From contig CANKBS010000024.1 in NCBI GenBank assembly GCA_947480015.1, positions 1-54,913 on the forward strand: 54,913 nucleotides of DNA, given 5' to 3'. The notes under the pieces are model-generated. The model saw only the letters and a program-made list of their open reading frames with translations. It did no database searches and had not been told where the DNA came from. Positions within the stretch are counted from its first letter, which is position 1. Each line of letters begins with the position of its first letter. The stretch comes from Sphingobacteriaceae bacterium (GTDB lineage Bacteria; Bacteroidota; Bacteroidia; B-17B0; Aurantibacillaceae). Below, piece by piece: positions 20,060-27,704 of the stretch. The position numbers and the translations under genes are program-made.

Positions 20060-22249
20060 ATGAAAAGAAAATCCCCCTTTCTCCTGTTGCTACTCACACT
20101 TTGTTTAAGTGTATCGGCACAAAACAAATACGATAAAAGTTTTTATTTAATTGATATTAAACCCGACTTTGTGTTTGACCCCAGCGATAAACACGATGTG
20201 GATTCTATATTAAAACTATATCATGCCACCAATAAGGACAGTCTGAAACTTTACTACTTGAGAGTTTTTTCGGAGGGTTTAAGCAACGAATACCTTTGGA
20301 CCCGATACAAGGTATTTCTTTTTAATTACAGTCTGGGAAAAAACGACAGTTTGTTTAGATTTTACAGAGCTTGTGCGCTCAACAATTTAGGCTACGAGGC
20401 TCAATATATTAAAAATGATTTAGGCCTTGCTAAAACAAAGTATCAAGAATCCTATGAGATGTTTAAAGAGATGCATAACGGTTCGGGACTTGGCGTAGAG
20501 ATTAATAACCTGGCTTATATTTATCAGCACGAAGGTAATATTGAGAAAAGCGTGGAACTTTATACAGAAGCCGGTGATTTTTTTGAAAAACAAAAGGAAC
20601 CCTTAGGTTTAACGAGTGTGTACCTAAATTTGGGTGACATTTATTTTAATAACGATGAGTTTGAAAAAGCCGAAGAGTTTTTTACTAAAGCGCTGAGCTA
20701 CGCTGTTAAAACCGATCAGAAATTGGTTGTTGCCAATGTTTACAATCAACTTGGAGCCATTCGTAACCGCAATAAAAAAATACCCGAAGCCATTGAATTT
20801 TACCAAAAGGCCCTTGCCATTTACGAGAAGGATAAAAATTACAGCAAAATAGCACTCATTAGTTTGGGTTTATGTCATGCTTATATGAACAACAAAAATC
20901 AGGAGCATTACGAAGCTTTTATGTTAAAGGCCTATCACAATGCCCTGCTAAGTTTAGACCAGCAGGTAAAAGCCAAGGTATATGATCGTTTGGCCATGTT
21001 GTATGCCTACAAAAAAGACTACATCAAGGCAAGGGCTTACGGCGACTCGTCGTACAGCTTTGCTAAAAAACTGGCTTATCCTCAGTTGGTGGCCGATGCC
21101 GCCCTTAATTTGAGCGAGATTCACGGGCATCAGGGCACTTATAATCTGGCTTATAGTTATTTAAAGGAAGCGAAAACCATTGAGGATAGTTTAAGAACAG
21201 AGAGCATCAAAAAATCAATTATTAAAAGTCAGTACCAATTAGAATACAACAAAAAATCAATTGAATTAAAAGCCGAACAAGATAAAAAAGATGCCATCAG
21301 AAAAGCGGAAAAAAAACAGCAACAACTCATACTGGTACTAACCTTGCTGGCTTTAACCATTATTGCTGTGTTTGCTTTTATTGCGTATAAAAACTACCGT
21401 CAAACCAAAAAACAAAATGTTATCATAGAAGAACAAAGGCAGGTGGTGCTTTTAAAAAATGCGGAAGTGAGCAGTCAGAAAGCCTTAATAGAAGAAAAAC
21501 AAAAGGAGATCATCGATAGCATTACGTATGCCAAGCGTTTGCAGGTAGCTATTTTACCTTCGCATGAATTTATTGATGTGCATTTGCCGGAGAATTTTAT
21601 TTTATACAAACCCAAAGATTTGGTAGCCGGTGATTTTTACTGGGCCGAAAAAAGAAAAGATTTGTTTTTTATAGCAGCCGCCGACAGCACCGGACATGGG
21701 GTTCCGGGCGCAATGGTATCGGTGGTATGTAGCAATGCTTTAAACCGAGCCTTGAAAGAATTTGGTTTAACCGAAACCGGTAAAATACTTGACAAAACCC
21801 GCGAATTGGTTGTGGAAACATTTGAGAAAAGTAGCAGTGAGGTAAAAGACGGCATGGATATTTCGCTCTTGTGTATTGATCAAAAAACAAAACATGTTTT
21901 CTGGAGCGGGGCTAATAACCCCCTGTGGTATGTGCAGAATAACGAATTAATAGAGCTGAAGGCCGATAAACAGCCGATTGGAAAAACCGAATACCCGAGT
22001 CCATTTACCACCCACCAAATTCCTTACATTAAAAACACTACCTTTTATTTATTTACCGATGGTTTTGCCGATCAGTTTGGCGGTCCGAATGGTAAGAAAT
22101 TTAAGTACAAACAATTTTCAGATTTATTGGTAGAACACAGCACTCTACCACTCAAGGACCAAAGCACGCTAATCGCTAAAACCTTTGATAATTGGAAAGG
22201 CTTTCTGGAGCAAGTCGACGATGTCTGCGTTATAGGCCTGCGCCTGTAG
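20060..22249 (+). CDS. TPR sensor protein with C-terminal SpoIIE-type Ser/Thr phosphatase
   Basis: 729 residues. A signal peptide (MKRKSPFLLLLLTLCLSVSAQ) is followed by about six TPR repeats in the periplasm (about 110-370, for example SVYLNLGDIYFNNDEFEKAEEFF). One membrane segment (about 418-440) and a coiled coil (about 445-490) precede a cytoplasmic PP2C/SpoIIE domain (about 510-729). Metal-binding acidic motifs are visible at AADSTGHGVPGAM near residue 540, DGMDIS, YLFTDGFADQFGG and VDDVCVIGL at the end. In this class an external signal controls dephosphorylation of an anti-sigma-factor antagonist. Its partner is not obvious, although a STAS-like protein is encoded at 22777-23175. It is monocistronic. 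Confidence 0.88.
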   Translation: MKRKSPFLLLLLTLCLSVSAQNKYDKSFYLIDIKPDFVFDPSDKHDVDSILKLYHATNKDSLKLYYLRVFSEGLSNEYLWTRYKVFLFNYSLGKNDSLFRFYRACALNNLGYEAQYIKNDLGLAKTKYQESYEMFKEMHNGSGLGVEINNLAYIYQHEGNIEKSVELYTEAGDFFEKQKEPLGLTSVYLNLGDIYFNNDEFEKAEEFFTKALSYAVKTDQKLVVANVYNQLGAIRNRNKKIPEAIEFYQKALAIYEKDKNYSKIALISLGLCHAYMNNKNQEHYEAFMLKAYHNALLSLDQQVKAKVYDRLAMLYAYKKDYIKARAYGDSSYSFAKKLAYPQLVADAALNLSEIHGHQGTYNLAYSYLKEAKTIEDSLRTESIKKSIIKSQYQLEYNKKSIELKAEQDKKDAIRKAEKKQQQLILVLTLLALTIIAVFAFIAYKNYRQTKKQNVIIEEQRQVVLLKNAEVSSQKALIEEKQKEIIDSITYAKRLQVAILPSHEFIDVHLPENFILYKPKDLVAGDFYWAEKRKDLFFIAAADSTGHGVPGAMVSVVCSNALNRALKEFGLTETGKILDKTRELVVETFEKSSSEVKDGMDISLLCIDQKTKHVFWSGANNPLWYVQNNELIELKADKQPIGKTEYPSPFTTHQIPYIKNTTFYLFTDGFADQFGGPNGKKFKYKQFSDLLVEHSTLPLKDQSTLIAKTFDNWKGFLEQVDDVCVIGLRL

Positions 22250-22320
22250 GCGCATTAAGGATTAAAAATTAAAGATTAGAGATTAGGCTAAGATTAAAGA
22301 TTAGGGGAAGGTTAAATATT
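22250..22320. repeat. Degenerate AT-rich tandem repeat (GATTA type)
   Basis: Repeated units such as GATTAAAAATTAAAGATTA and AGATTAGG lie between the convergent genes. They resemble the GATTAAAGA parts of the longer repeats at 23225 and 25925 and are probably from the same repeat family. Confidence 0.5.
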
Positions 22321-22325
22321 TAACA

Positions 22326-22751
22326 CTACAAATATCTTATTTTGATTTCCACTTCTTTGACTTCCTTTTTTAGATCAAAATCAAACTTCTCGTATTTAGG
22401 TCTCGTCATACCACTGTGGTAATAATCAGAAAAACCAAAACCTTCTTTAGGTAGGATTAGTCCGTAATCCATTTTCTCGTTGGCGTTTTCATCATCTAAA
22501 ATAGCGATGCCATAAGTGCCGGGTTTTAAATCGTGGTAAGTTATTTGCTGTTTATTTTTTATCATTTCCTTTTTTGCAACCGTGCGGATAAACAATGGTT
22601 TTTCATCATCAAAACTTTTTGAATTAGCATAAAAGGCTAGTCGGATATTACCGGTGGCGTTGCGCATGCCACTTACTTGTATGTGCAATGTTTGACCTAA
22701 ACAAAGTTGGGTGGCAAAAAATAAAAACAAAACAAGAAAGTGGTATTTCAT
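22326..22751 (-). CDS. DUF2141 secreted protein
   Basis: 141 residues with a signal peptide (MKYHFLVLFLFFATQLCLGQ) and the DUF2141 pattern: a start strand LHIQVSGMRNATGNIRLAFY, a middle YHDLKPGTYGIAILDDENANEKMDYG, and then GFGFSDYYHSGMTRPKYEKFDFDL. The domain is a small beta sandwich, frequent in exported Bacteroidota proteins. The molecular role of the family is not established. It is followed by the STAS-like gene upstream on the same strand (26-base gap), so the two may be cotranscribed. Confidence 0.85.
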   Translation of the reverse strand: MKYHFLVLFLFFATQLCLGQTLHIQVSGMRNATGNIRLAFYANSKSFDDEKPLFIRTVAKKEMIKNKQQITYHDLKPGTYGIAILDDENANEKMDYGLILPKEGFGFSDYYHSGMTRPKYEKFDFDLKKEVKEVEIKIRYL

Positions 22752-22776
22752 AAAGAATTTTCGGTGGAATGGATTT

Positions 22777-23175
22777 TTAGTTATTTATGTTTAATGGAAT
22801 GGACACCAGCCATTCACGGGCTTTTTCTTCGGTCACAAAAGCCTTAACGGGGTAAGTGCGTTTGCTGAATTGTAGGGCAAAATTTACCGCGTAACTGTAT
22901 AAGGTGGTGGAAACCAATATGGCTGCGGCCTTGCAAAGAGGCATGTTTTCAGGAACAGCTAAATAATGGCGGGCCTGATCAGTCAGGTCGATATTTTGAC
23001 GAGCATCTGAAAAAGTCACGTAAGGCTTGCCACCGCTTAGCTCGGTACTAATACCCACAATTTTTTTAAGTTCGGGCACACCCAATTGAGTTTTGTTCTT
23101 ATAATTAAAAACAACAACGGGCTCATCGTAATGAATGACAACGTAGGGTAATTGGATATAGGTCATGCAGAGCAA
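22777..23175 (-). CDS. STAS/SEC14-like small cytoplasmic protein
   Basis: 132 residues from the first ATG. The ATG three codons in (23166) is equally likely. No signal peptide or membrane segment is present. The strand-helix pattern (VVFNYKNKTQLGVPELKKIVGISTEL, then KPYVTFSDARQNIDLTDQARHYLA, ending RTYPVKAFVTEEKAREWL) matches the small Bacteroidota family annotated as STAS/SEC14-like (DUF7793 type), whose fold recalls anti-anti-sigma factors. It lies about 0.5 kb from the SpoIIE phosphatase gene, so a signalling link is possible, but the usual phosphorylatable serine of anti-anti-sigma factors is not identifiable here. Confidence 0.6.
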   Translation of the reverse strand: MLCMTYIQLPYVVIHYDEPVVVFNYKNKTQLGVPELKKIVGISTELSGGKPYVTFSDARQNIDLTDQARHYLAVPENMPLCKAAAILVSTTLYSYAVNFALQFSKRTYPVKAFVTEEKAREWLVSIPLNINN

Positions 23176-23224
23176 AAATACAAATAAAATTAAAGATTAC
23201 AGAGTGCAGACTGCAGATTAAAGA

Positions 23225-23354
23225 TTTAGGTTGAGGCTAAGGTTGAGGATTGCAGATTAAAGAAGCAAGAACCAATACTAAAAACTAAACACTAAGAACT
23301 AAACACTAATAACTAAGCACTAAGAACTAAGCATTAAGAACTAAAAACTGAGAA
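23225..23354. repeat. Left copy of composite repeat flanking the 831-residue cargo gene
   Basis: One full 12-base unit (GGTTGAGGCTAA) is followed by GGTTGAGG, ATTGCAGATTAAAGAAGCA, and then repeats of the type ACTAAGAACTAA. The same order recurs at 25925-26072 with four 12-base units and only scattered substitutions. Confidence 0.85.
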
Positions 23355-23422
23355 CTTTAAACGAATTTCACGTGCACGTTTAAATTACTTAACTTTAAGT
23401 ATCCGAATTATAATCGAGACCC

Positions 23423-25918
23423 ATGAAAAAAATTCTACTCATTTGTGTTTTGTTCTTTTTACATTTCCAAAACAAGGCGCAATCGTTTGCTTGGGCGCAG
23501 GGTTCAAATTCGGTATCTGCGGGCGAAGGGTTTGACGTGGCAACCGATCCGAGTGGTAATGTGTATAATTGTGGGGTTTTTTCGGGTACAGTAATGGCAT
23601 TCGGCACACAAACGATTACAAGCACCACACAATCAAAATTATATCTCGTAAAATACAACGCTTCCGGAACTGCACTCTGGGCCAGAACACAAACAGGCGG
23701 CCTATTTACGTCCACGGCCAGAAGTGTGCATACCGATGCCAGTGGAAATGTATTTATTTGCGGGAGTTTTTCAAACACCATTGTTTTCGGCACCTCTACA
23801 TTAACCGGCACCGGAACCAATGATAGTTTTATTGTGAAATACGATTCCAATGGCAATGTACTTTGGGCAAAGAGTGGCGGTGGTAATGGTTACGATGGAG
23901 CAGTATCGTCCTGCGCCGACGCCGCCGGAAATTCTTTTATTTGCGGAACCAGTTCAAGCTCTCTTGCCACCTGGGGCAGCTATACTCTTACAAATACGAA
24001 TACCAATCCAAACAAAGGTTATGTCGTAAAATACGATCCTGCAGGAAATGTATTATGGCTGGCTTGCGGCACTTCTACATCTGCCGATTTAGCCATAGCA
24101 GTAAGTTGTGACGCTTCAGGTAATTCATGTCTGGCGGGTTACTTTGTTTTAGCTCCTATTTCTTTTGGATCGTATACATTAACTAATACAGGTCAGCAAG
24201 ATTTGTACCTTGTTAAATATAACCCTGCCGGTGTTGCACTCTGGGCCAACGGTTCAACCGGAGTAGCGGCCGAATATGCTTCGGGAGTTTCGGTGGATCC
24301 CGCCGGTGATATTTATCTCTCGGGTTATTTTACCGGAACGGTGATGACTTTAGGTGTACAAACTTTTACACAAATTAGTATCAACAACGCTGCCTTTCTT
24401 TCTAAATTCAGCGCCAATGGCACTTCACTGTGGGGAACAACAGTTAGAAGGGGCCTTCCAATCTGTGACATTTCTGCCCATGGCAGTGGCGCTTTTATTG
24501 TAGGTAATTTAAGTCCCTCTTCAGGCACTTTTCAGGTTGGCACATTTTCATTTACTATTCCTAACACACAGGACCCCATGTTTTTTGCTTCGTTCAATAG
24601 CACCGGCGCTGTAATGTATGCTACTGTATTAAGCGGGGGTGGTGATGACATTGTTGCAGTAGCTAATTCGGGTCCTTGCATAGCCTTTATTGGCGGTGAC
24701 TATTATCCTAGTCCATTTGTAATTGGCACCACTACATTATATGTTGGACCTTATACATCTGAACCAATATTTACAGCAAGACTTAATATGGGTTTACCGG
24801 CAACCATGACTGGTAATTTCAATATCTGTGCAGGACAAAGCACTACCCTATCGGCCAATGTTTCCCAATCCTACACTTGGAGCAACGGTGCCTCCAGCCC
24901 TTCCATTGTGGTAACACCAAGTCTTAACACCGTATATTCAGTGAGTTTGAGTACCGGTTGCGGGGAAGGGTTTACATCTCAAATGGTAACGGTTAACCCC
25001 TTGCCGCTTTTTACAGTCGGTGTTACTTCGCCATCAGTCTGCGCAGGCGACCCTGTAAGTTTAACAGCCTATGGCAATGCCACCTTTAGCTGGAGTGGCG
25101 GTGCTTCAAATGGCGTTCCTTTTGTACCGGTATCTTCAACCACATATACAGTGCTTGCTACTTCTGCATCCAGTTGCACAGCCACTTCAATCACATCAAT
25201 TTCAGTAGTTCCAATTCCAACTTTAAGTCCCGTAAGTAATCCAACCGCATTATGTGTTGGCAGTTCGGCAACGCTCCTTGCAAGTGGCGCTAATTCATAT
25301 ACCTGGTATCCGGGCGCTTCAACTAATGCCTCTTTATTAATCACACCAACCGTTAATACAACTTATTCCGTGGTTCAGGCAAATGCAAATTGTTCAAGCA
25401 CACAAACCATAGAAGTAAAAGCCAATTCATATCCGACTTTAAACTTTAATCTCAATCAGTATATCATCTGTTTAAATAATTCTTTGACCATCCATGTAAG
25501 TGGCGCCAGTAGCTATACTTGGAATACCTTATCCAACGATTCTAACCTTTTTGTTTCTCCTCTTGTTAACACCATTTATACCGTAAGTGGCAGCAACGCT
25601 AATACCGGCTGCACATCCACTAAAACCGTGCAAGTGAATGTTGTCAATTGCAACGGCATAAACGAAACCATAGGAGCAGACTGGTTGATTAAAATTTATC
25701 CTAATCCGGCAACTGAGCAAGTAACACTTGAATGGCCCAAGATAAAAGGAAAAGGAAGCATTGAACTTAGTGATCTCTCTGGCCGATGCCTTCAAACATA
25801 TGAACTTAGTGAGGATATGTTGAGCCTAAAACTTACTAACTTAACTAAAGGCGTTTATAGCATTATTTTATATGAAGGCGGCCTAAAAAAAGCTAAAGGA
25901 AGAGTTATGATTGAATGA
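23423..25918 (+). CDS. T9SS type A cargo protein with SBBP propeller and Ig-like repeats
   Basis: 831 residues with a signal peptide (MKKILLICVLFFLHFQNKAQS). Residues about 25-440 contain SBBP-type propeller repeats (recurring VKYNASGTALWA, DPSGNVYNCG and GNVFICGSF patterns). About 450-735 holds four Ig-like units related to those of the giant adhesin (for example ALCVGSSATLLASGANSYTWYPG). The last 80 residues form a type A sorting domain (LIKIYPNPATEQVTLEW, LTNLTKGVYSIILYEG, basic KKAKGRVMIE). The protein is therefore secreted or surface-anchored by T9SS. Its ligand is unknown. The gene is bracketed by near-identical repeats, which suggests it may have moved or duplicated as a unit. Confidence 0.9.
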   Translation: MKKILLICVLFFLHFQNKAQSFAWAQGSNSVSAGEGFDVATDPSGNVYNCGVFSGTVMAFGTQTITSTTQSKLYLVKYNASGTALWARTQTGGLFTSTARSVHTDASGNVFICGSFSNTIVFGTSTLTGTGTNDSFIVKYDSNGNVLWAKSGGGNGYDGAVSSCADAAGNSFICGTSSSSLATWGSYTLTNTNTNPNKGYVVKYDPAGNVLWLACGTSTSADLAIAVSCDASGNSCLAGYFVLAPISFGSYTLTNTGQQDLYLVKYNPAGVALWANGSTGVAAEYASGVSVDPAGDIYLSGYFTGTVMTLGVQTFTQISINNAAFLSKFSANGTSLWGTTVRRGLPICDISAHGSGAFIVGNLSPSSGTFQVGTFSFTIPNTQDPMFFASFNSTGAVMYATVLSGGGDDIVAVANSGPCIAFIGGDYYPSPFVIGTTTLYVGPYTSEPIFTARLNMGLPATMTGNFNICAGQSTTLSANVSQSYTWSNGASSPSIVVTPSLNTVYSVSLSTGCGEGFTSQMVTVNPLPLFTVGVTSPSVCAGDPVSLTAYGNATFSWSGGASNGVPFVPVSSTTYTVLATSASSCTATSITSISVVPIPTLSPVSNPTALCVGSSATLLASGANSYTWYPGASTNASLLITPTVNTTYSVVQANANCSSTQTIEVKANSYPTLNFNLNQYIICLNNSLTIHVSGASSYTWNTLSNDSNLFVSPLVNTIYTVSGSNANTGCTSTKTVQVNVVNCNGINETIGADWLIKIYPNPATEQVTLEWPKIKGKGSIELSDLSGRCLQTYELSEDMLSLKLTNLTKGVYSIILYEGGLKKAKGRVMIE

Positions 25919-25924
25919 TTGCGG

Positions 25925-26072
25925 ATTTAGGTTGAGGCTAAGGTTGAGGCTAAGGTTGAGGCTAAGGTTGAGGCTAAGGTTGAGGATTGCAGATTAAAGA
26001 AGCAAGAACCACTACTAAAAACTAAACACTAAGAACTAAACACTAAGAACTAAGCACTAAAAACTAAAAACT
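25925..26072. repeat. Right copy of composite repeat; 12-base VNTR with four full units
   Basis: Four copies of GGTTGAGGCTAA are followed by GGTTGAGG, ATTGCAGATTAAAGAAGCA and ACTAAACACTAAGAACTAA arrays. The sequence after the VNTR matches the left copy (23225-23354) almost base for base for about 70 bases. The remaining gap to 26280 contains no gene. A small palindrome TGACctaaGTCA lies near 26150. Confidence 0.85.
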
Positions 26073-26280
26073 ATTTCCTCTAGTTTAAAGGACCTGTAAT
26101 TAAAGGGTTTTAAAATATTTCGAATAATTCGCGGTTTCTTCCATCTTTATGACCTAAGTCATTGTTAGCGGACCTTCCATTTCGGAAATTTATGATTAAA
26201 CAGATTAGGGGTTTGCCACCTGGGGTCTATTAATTTCTTTCTGCCATGTTGTGCTTACAATGTAAACAGCTTATCACGTA

Positions 26281-26889
26281 ATGAAAACAGATGTAGCTGT
26301 CATTATACTCGCTGCCGGACATTCAAACCGAATGGGTGAATGTAAATTTCTATTGGCCATGCCACATGTTTCACTGGCACCGCGTCTTAGCTTTTTTGAA
26401 ACCATTGTTAAAACATATACTGATTTTGGCACTGCTGAAATTATTGTGGTGACACAACCTAAACACTTAAAGGAATTACAAAACCTAAAAGTAAAAAACC
26501 AATTTACCATTCACTTTGTACTCAACAACCAACCTGAACGCGAGCGGTTTTATTCACTGCAATTGGGCATCAAGCACCTGGTAAATGCCGAATACTGTTT
26601 TGTTCAGAATGCCGATTCACCGTTTGTGGATACAAAATCGCTTGACCTACTTTATCAAAATCGCAGCAAGGCTGATTGTATATCGCCTTCGTTTCAAGGT
26701 CAAAGCGGGCATCCCGTTTTACTTAACAAAAACACTTTAAACTTTTTATCTACTGCCAATTCAGATTCCAATTTAAAAGACTTGCTTCAAAACAGAAGCA
26801 AATACAAAGTTGTAACCGAAAACGCTTTGATTACTGTGGATATTGATACACCGGCCGATTACCACTATTATTTTAAAACCACACCGTGA
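26281..26889 (+). CDS. MobA/MocA-like molybdopterin nucleotidyltransferase
   Basis: 202 residues. The N-terminal nucleotide-binding loop LAAGHSNRMGECKFLL (about 11-26), the metal-binding QNADSPFVD (about 113-121) and SGHPVLL (about 144-150) match the MobA-like NTP-transferase family that attaches a nucleotide to molybdopterin. Members beside xanthine-dehydrogenase-family genes usually make the cytosine dinucleotide form, which would suit the molybdoenzyme encoded two genes downstream. It is the first gene of the module. Its stop overlaps the GTG start of the next gene (GTGA at 26886-26889), indicating translational coupling. Nucleotide choice (C or G) is not decided by sequence reading. Confidence 0.85.
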   Translation: MKTDVAVIILAAGHSNRMGECKFLLAMPHVSLAPRLSFFETIVKTYTDFGTAEIIVVTQPKHLKELQNLKVKNQFTIHFVLNNQPERERFYSLQLGIKHLVNAEYCFVQNADSPFVDTKSLDLLYQNRSKADCISPSFQGQSGHPVLLNKNTLNFLSTANSDSNLKDLLQNRSKYKVVTENALITVDIDTPADYHYYFKTTP

Positions 26890-27704
26890 TTAATGTCTAC
26901 AAAATAATTGAAGAAGAAAAACACAAAGGCAGAGCTTCGGCCCTTTGCACCATTGTGTCAACCAAAGGCTCTACGCCTCTTAAAACGGGTGCTAAAATGT
27001 TGGTGACCATTGAAGGAAAAATTCACGGCACCATTGGTGGTGGTAACTTTGAAAAAAAAGTGATCGAGAATGCGCTCGCTGCTTTAGAACAAAAAGAATC
27101 ACAGTTATTTGAACATAATCTTATTCAGCAACATGGCATGTGCTGCGGTGGAAGTATTCAGGTTTTTATTGAATGTTTTATGCCGCCTGAGAAATTATAC
27201 ATTTTTGGTTCGGGTCATGTTGGCCGCGCCCTTAGCAATTACGCAGCATCCCTCGCATTCGATGTGTTTGTGATTGATCAGCGTCGACAGGAATTAGACC
27301 TTATTCAAAACAGCGACATTAATAAACTACCCTTTAGTCACGATATTATTTTACCTGAATTACCATTTGATGAAAGCTGCTACATTGCTATTATGACCTA
27401 CGATCATCAATTAGACCGCGACATTTTAGCCTATTGCATCAAAAAACCAGTTGCGTATTTGGGCATGATTGGCAGTAAACGCAAAGTGGAAATCACAAAA
27501 AAAATGTTTCTTGCCAGTCACTTGGCAAGTGAAGAAGAATTAGCGCGTGTAGATATGCCCATGGGTTATGACATCAATGCTAAAGGTCCAGAAGAAATTG
27601 CGATTAGTATTTTAGCCCGTTTAATTCAGGCTAAAAACAAAGAGCAGGCCCATACAAAAAACAAATTAAGTGTTTCAGAAATTAAAAGAGTGCGTGTTAT
27701 ATGA
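26886..27704 (+). CDS. XdhC/CoxI-family molybdenum-cofactor insertion factor
   Basis: 272 residues from a GTG start that overlaps the previous stop. The N-terminal XdhC_CoxI domain (about 10-100) has TKGSTPLKTGAKMLV, GTIGGGNFE and GMCCGGSIQVFIE. The C-terminal Rossmann-like domain (about 105-250) has LYIFGSGHVGRAL and AYLGMIGSKRK. In the xanthine dehydrogenase family, XdhC binds the molybdenum cofactor, helps its sulfuration and delivers it to the apoenzyme. That function fits the gene's place directly before the molybdoenzyme: the two overlap by ATGA at 27701-27704. It is cytoplasmic. Confidence 0.92.
   Translation: MINVYKIIEEEKHKGRASALCTIVSTKGSTPLKTGAKMLVTIEGKIHGTIGGGNFEKKVIENALAALEQKESQLFEHNLIQQHGMCCGGSIQVFIECFMPPEKLYIFGSGHVGRALSNYAASLAFDVFVIDQRRQELDLIQNSDINKLPFSHDIILPELPFDESCYIAIMTYDHQLDRDILAYCIKKPVAYLGMIGSKRKVEITKKMFLASHLASEEELARVDMPMGYDINAKGPEEIAISILARLIQAKNKEQAHTKNKLSVSEIKRVRVI

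Noticed and set aside
25925-26072. CRISPR-like array
   Set aside because: The 12-base units are adjacent with no spacers; this is a tandem repeat.
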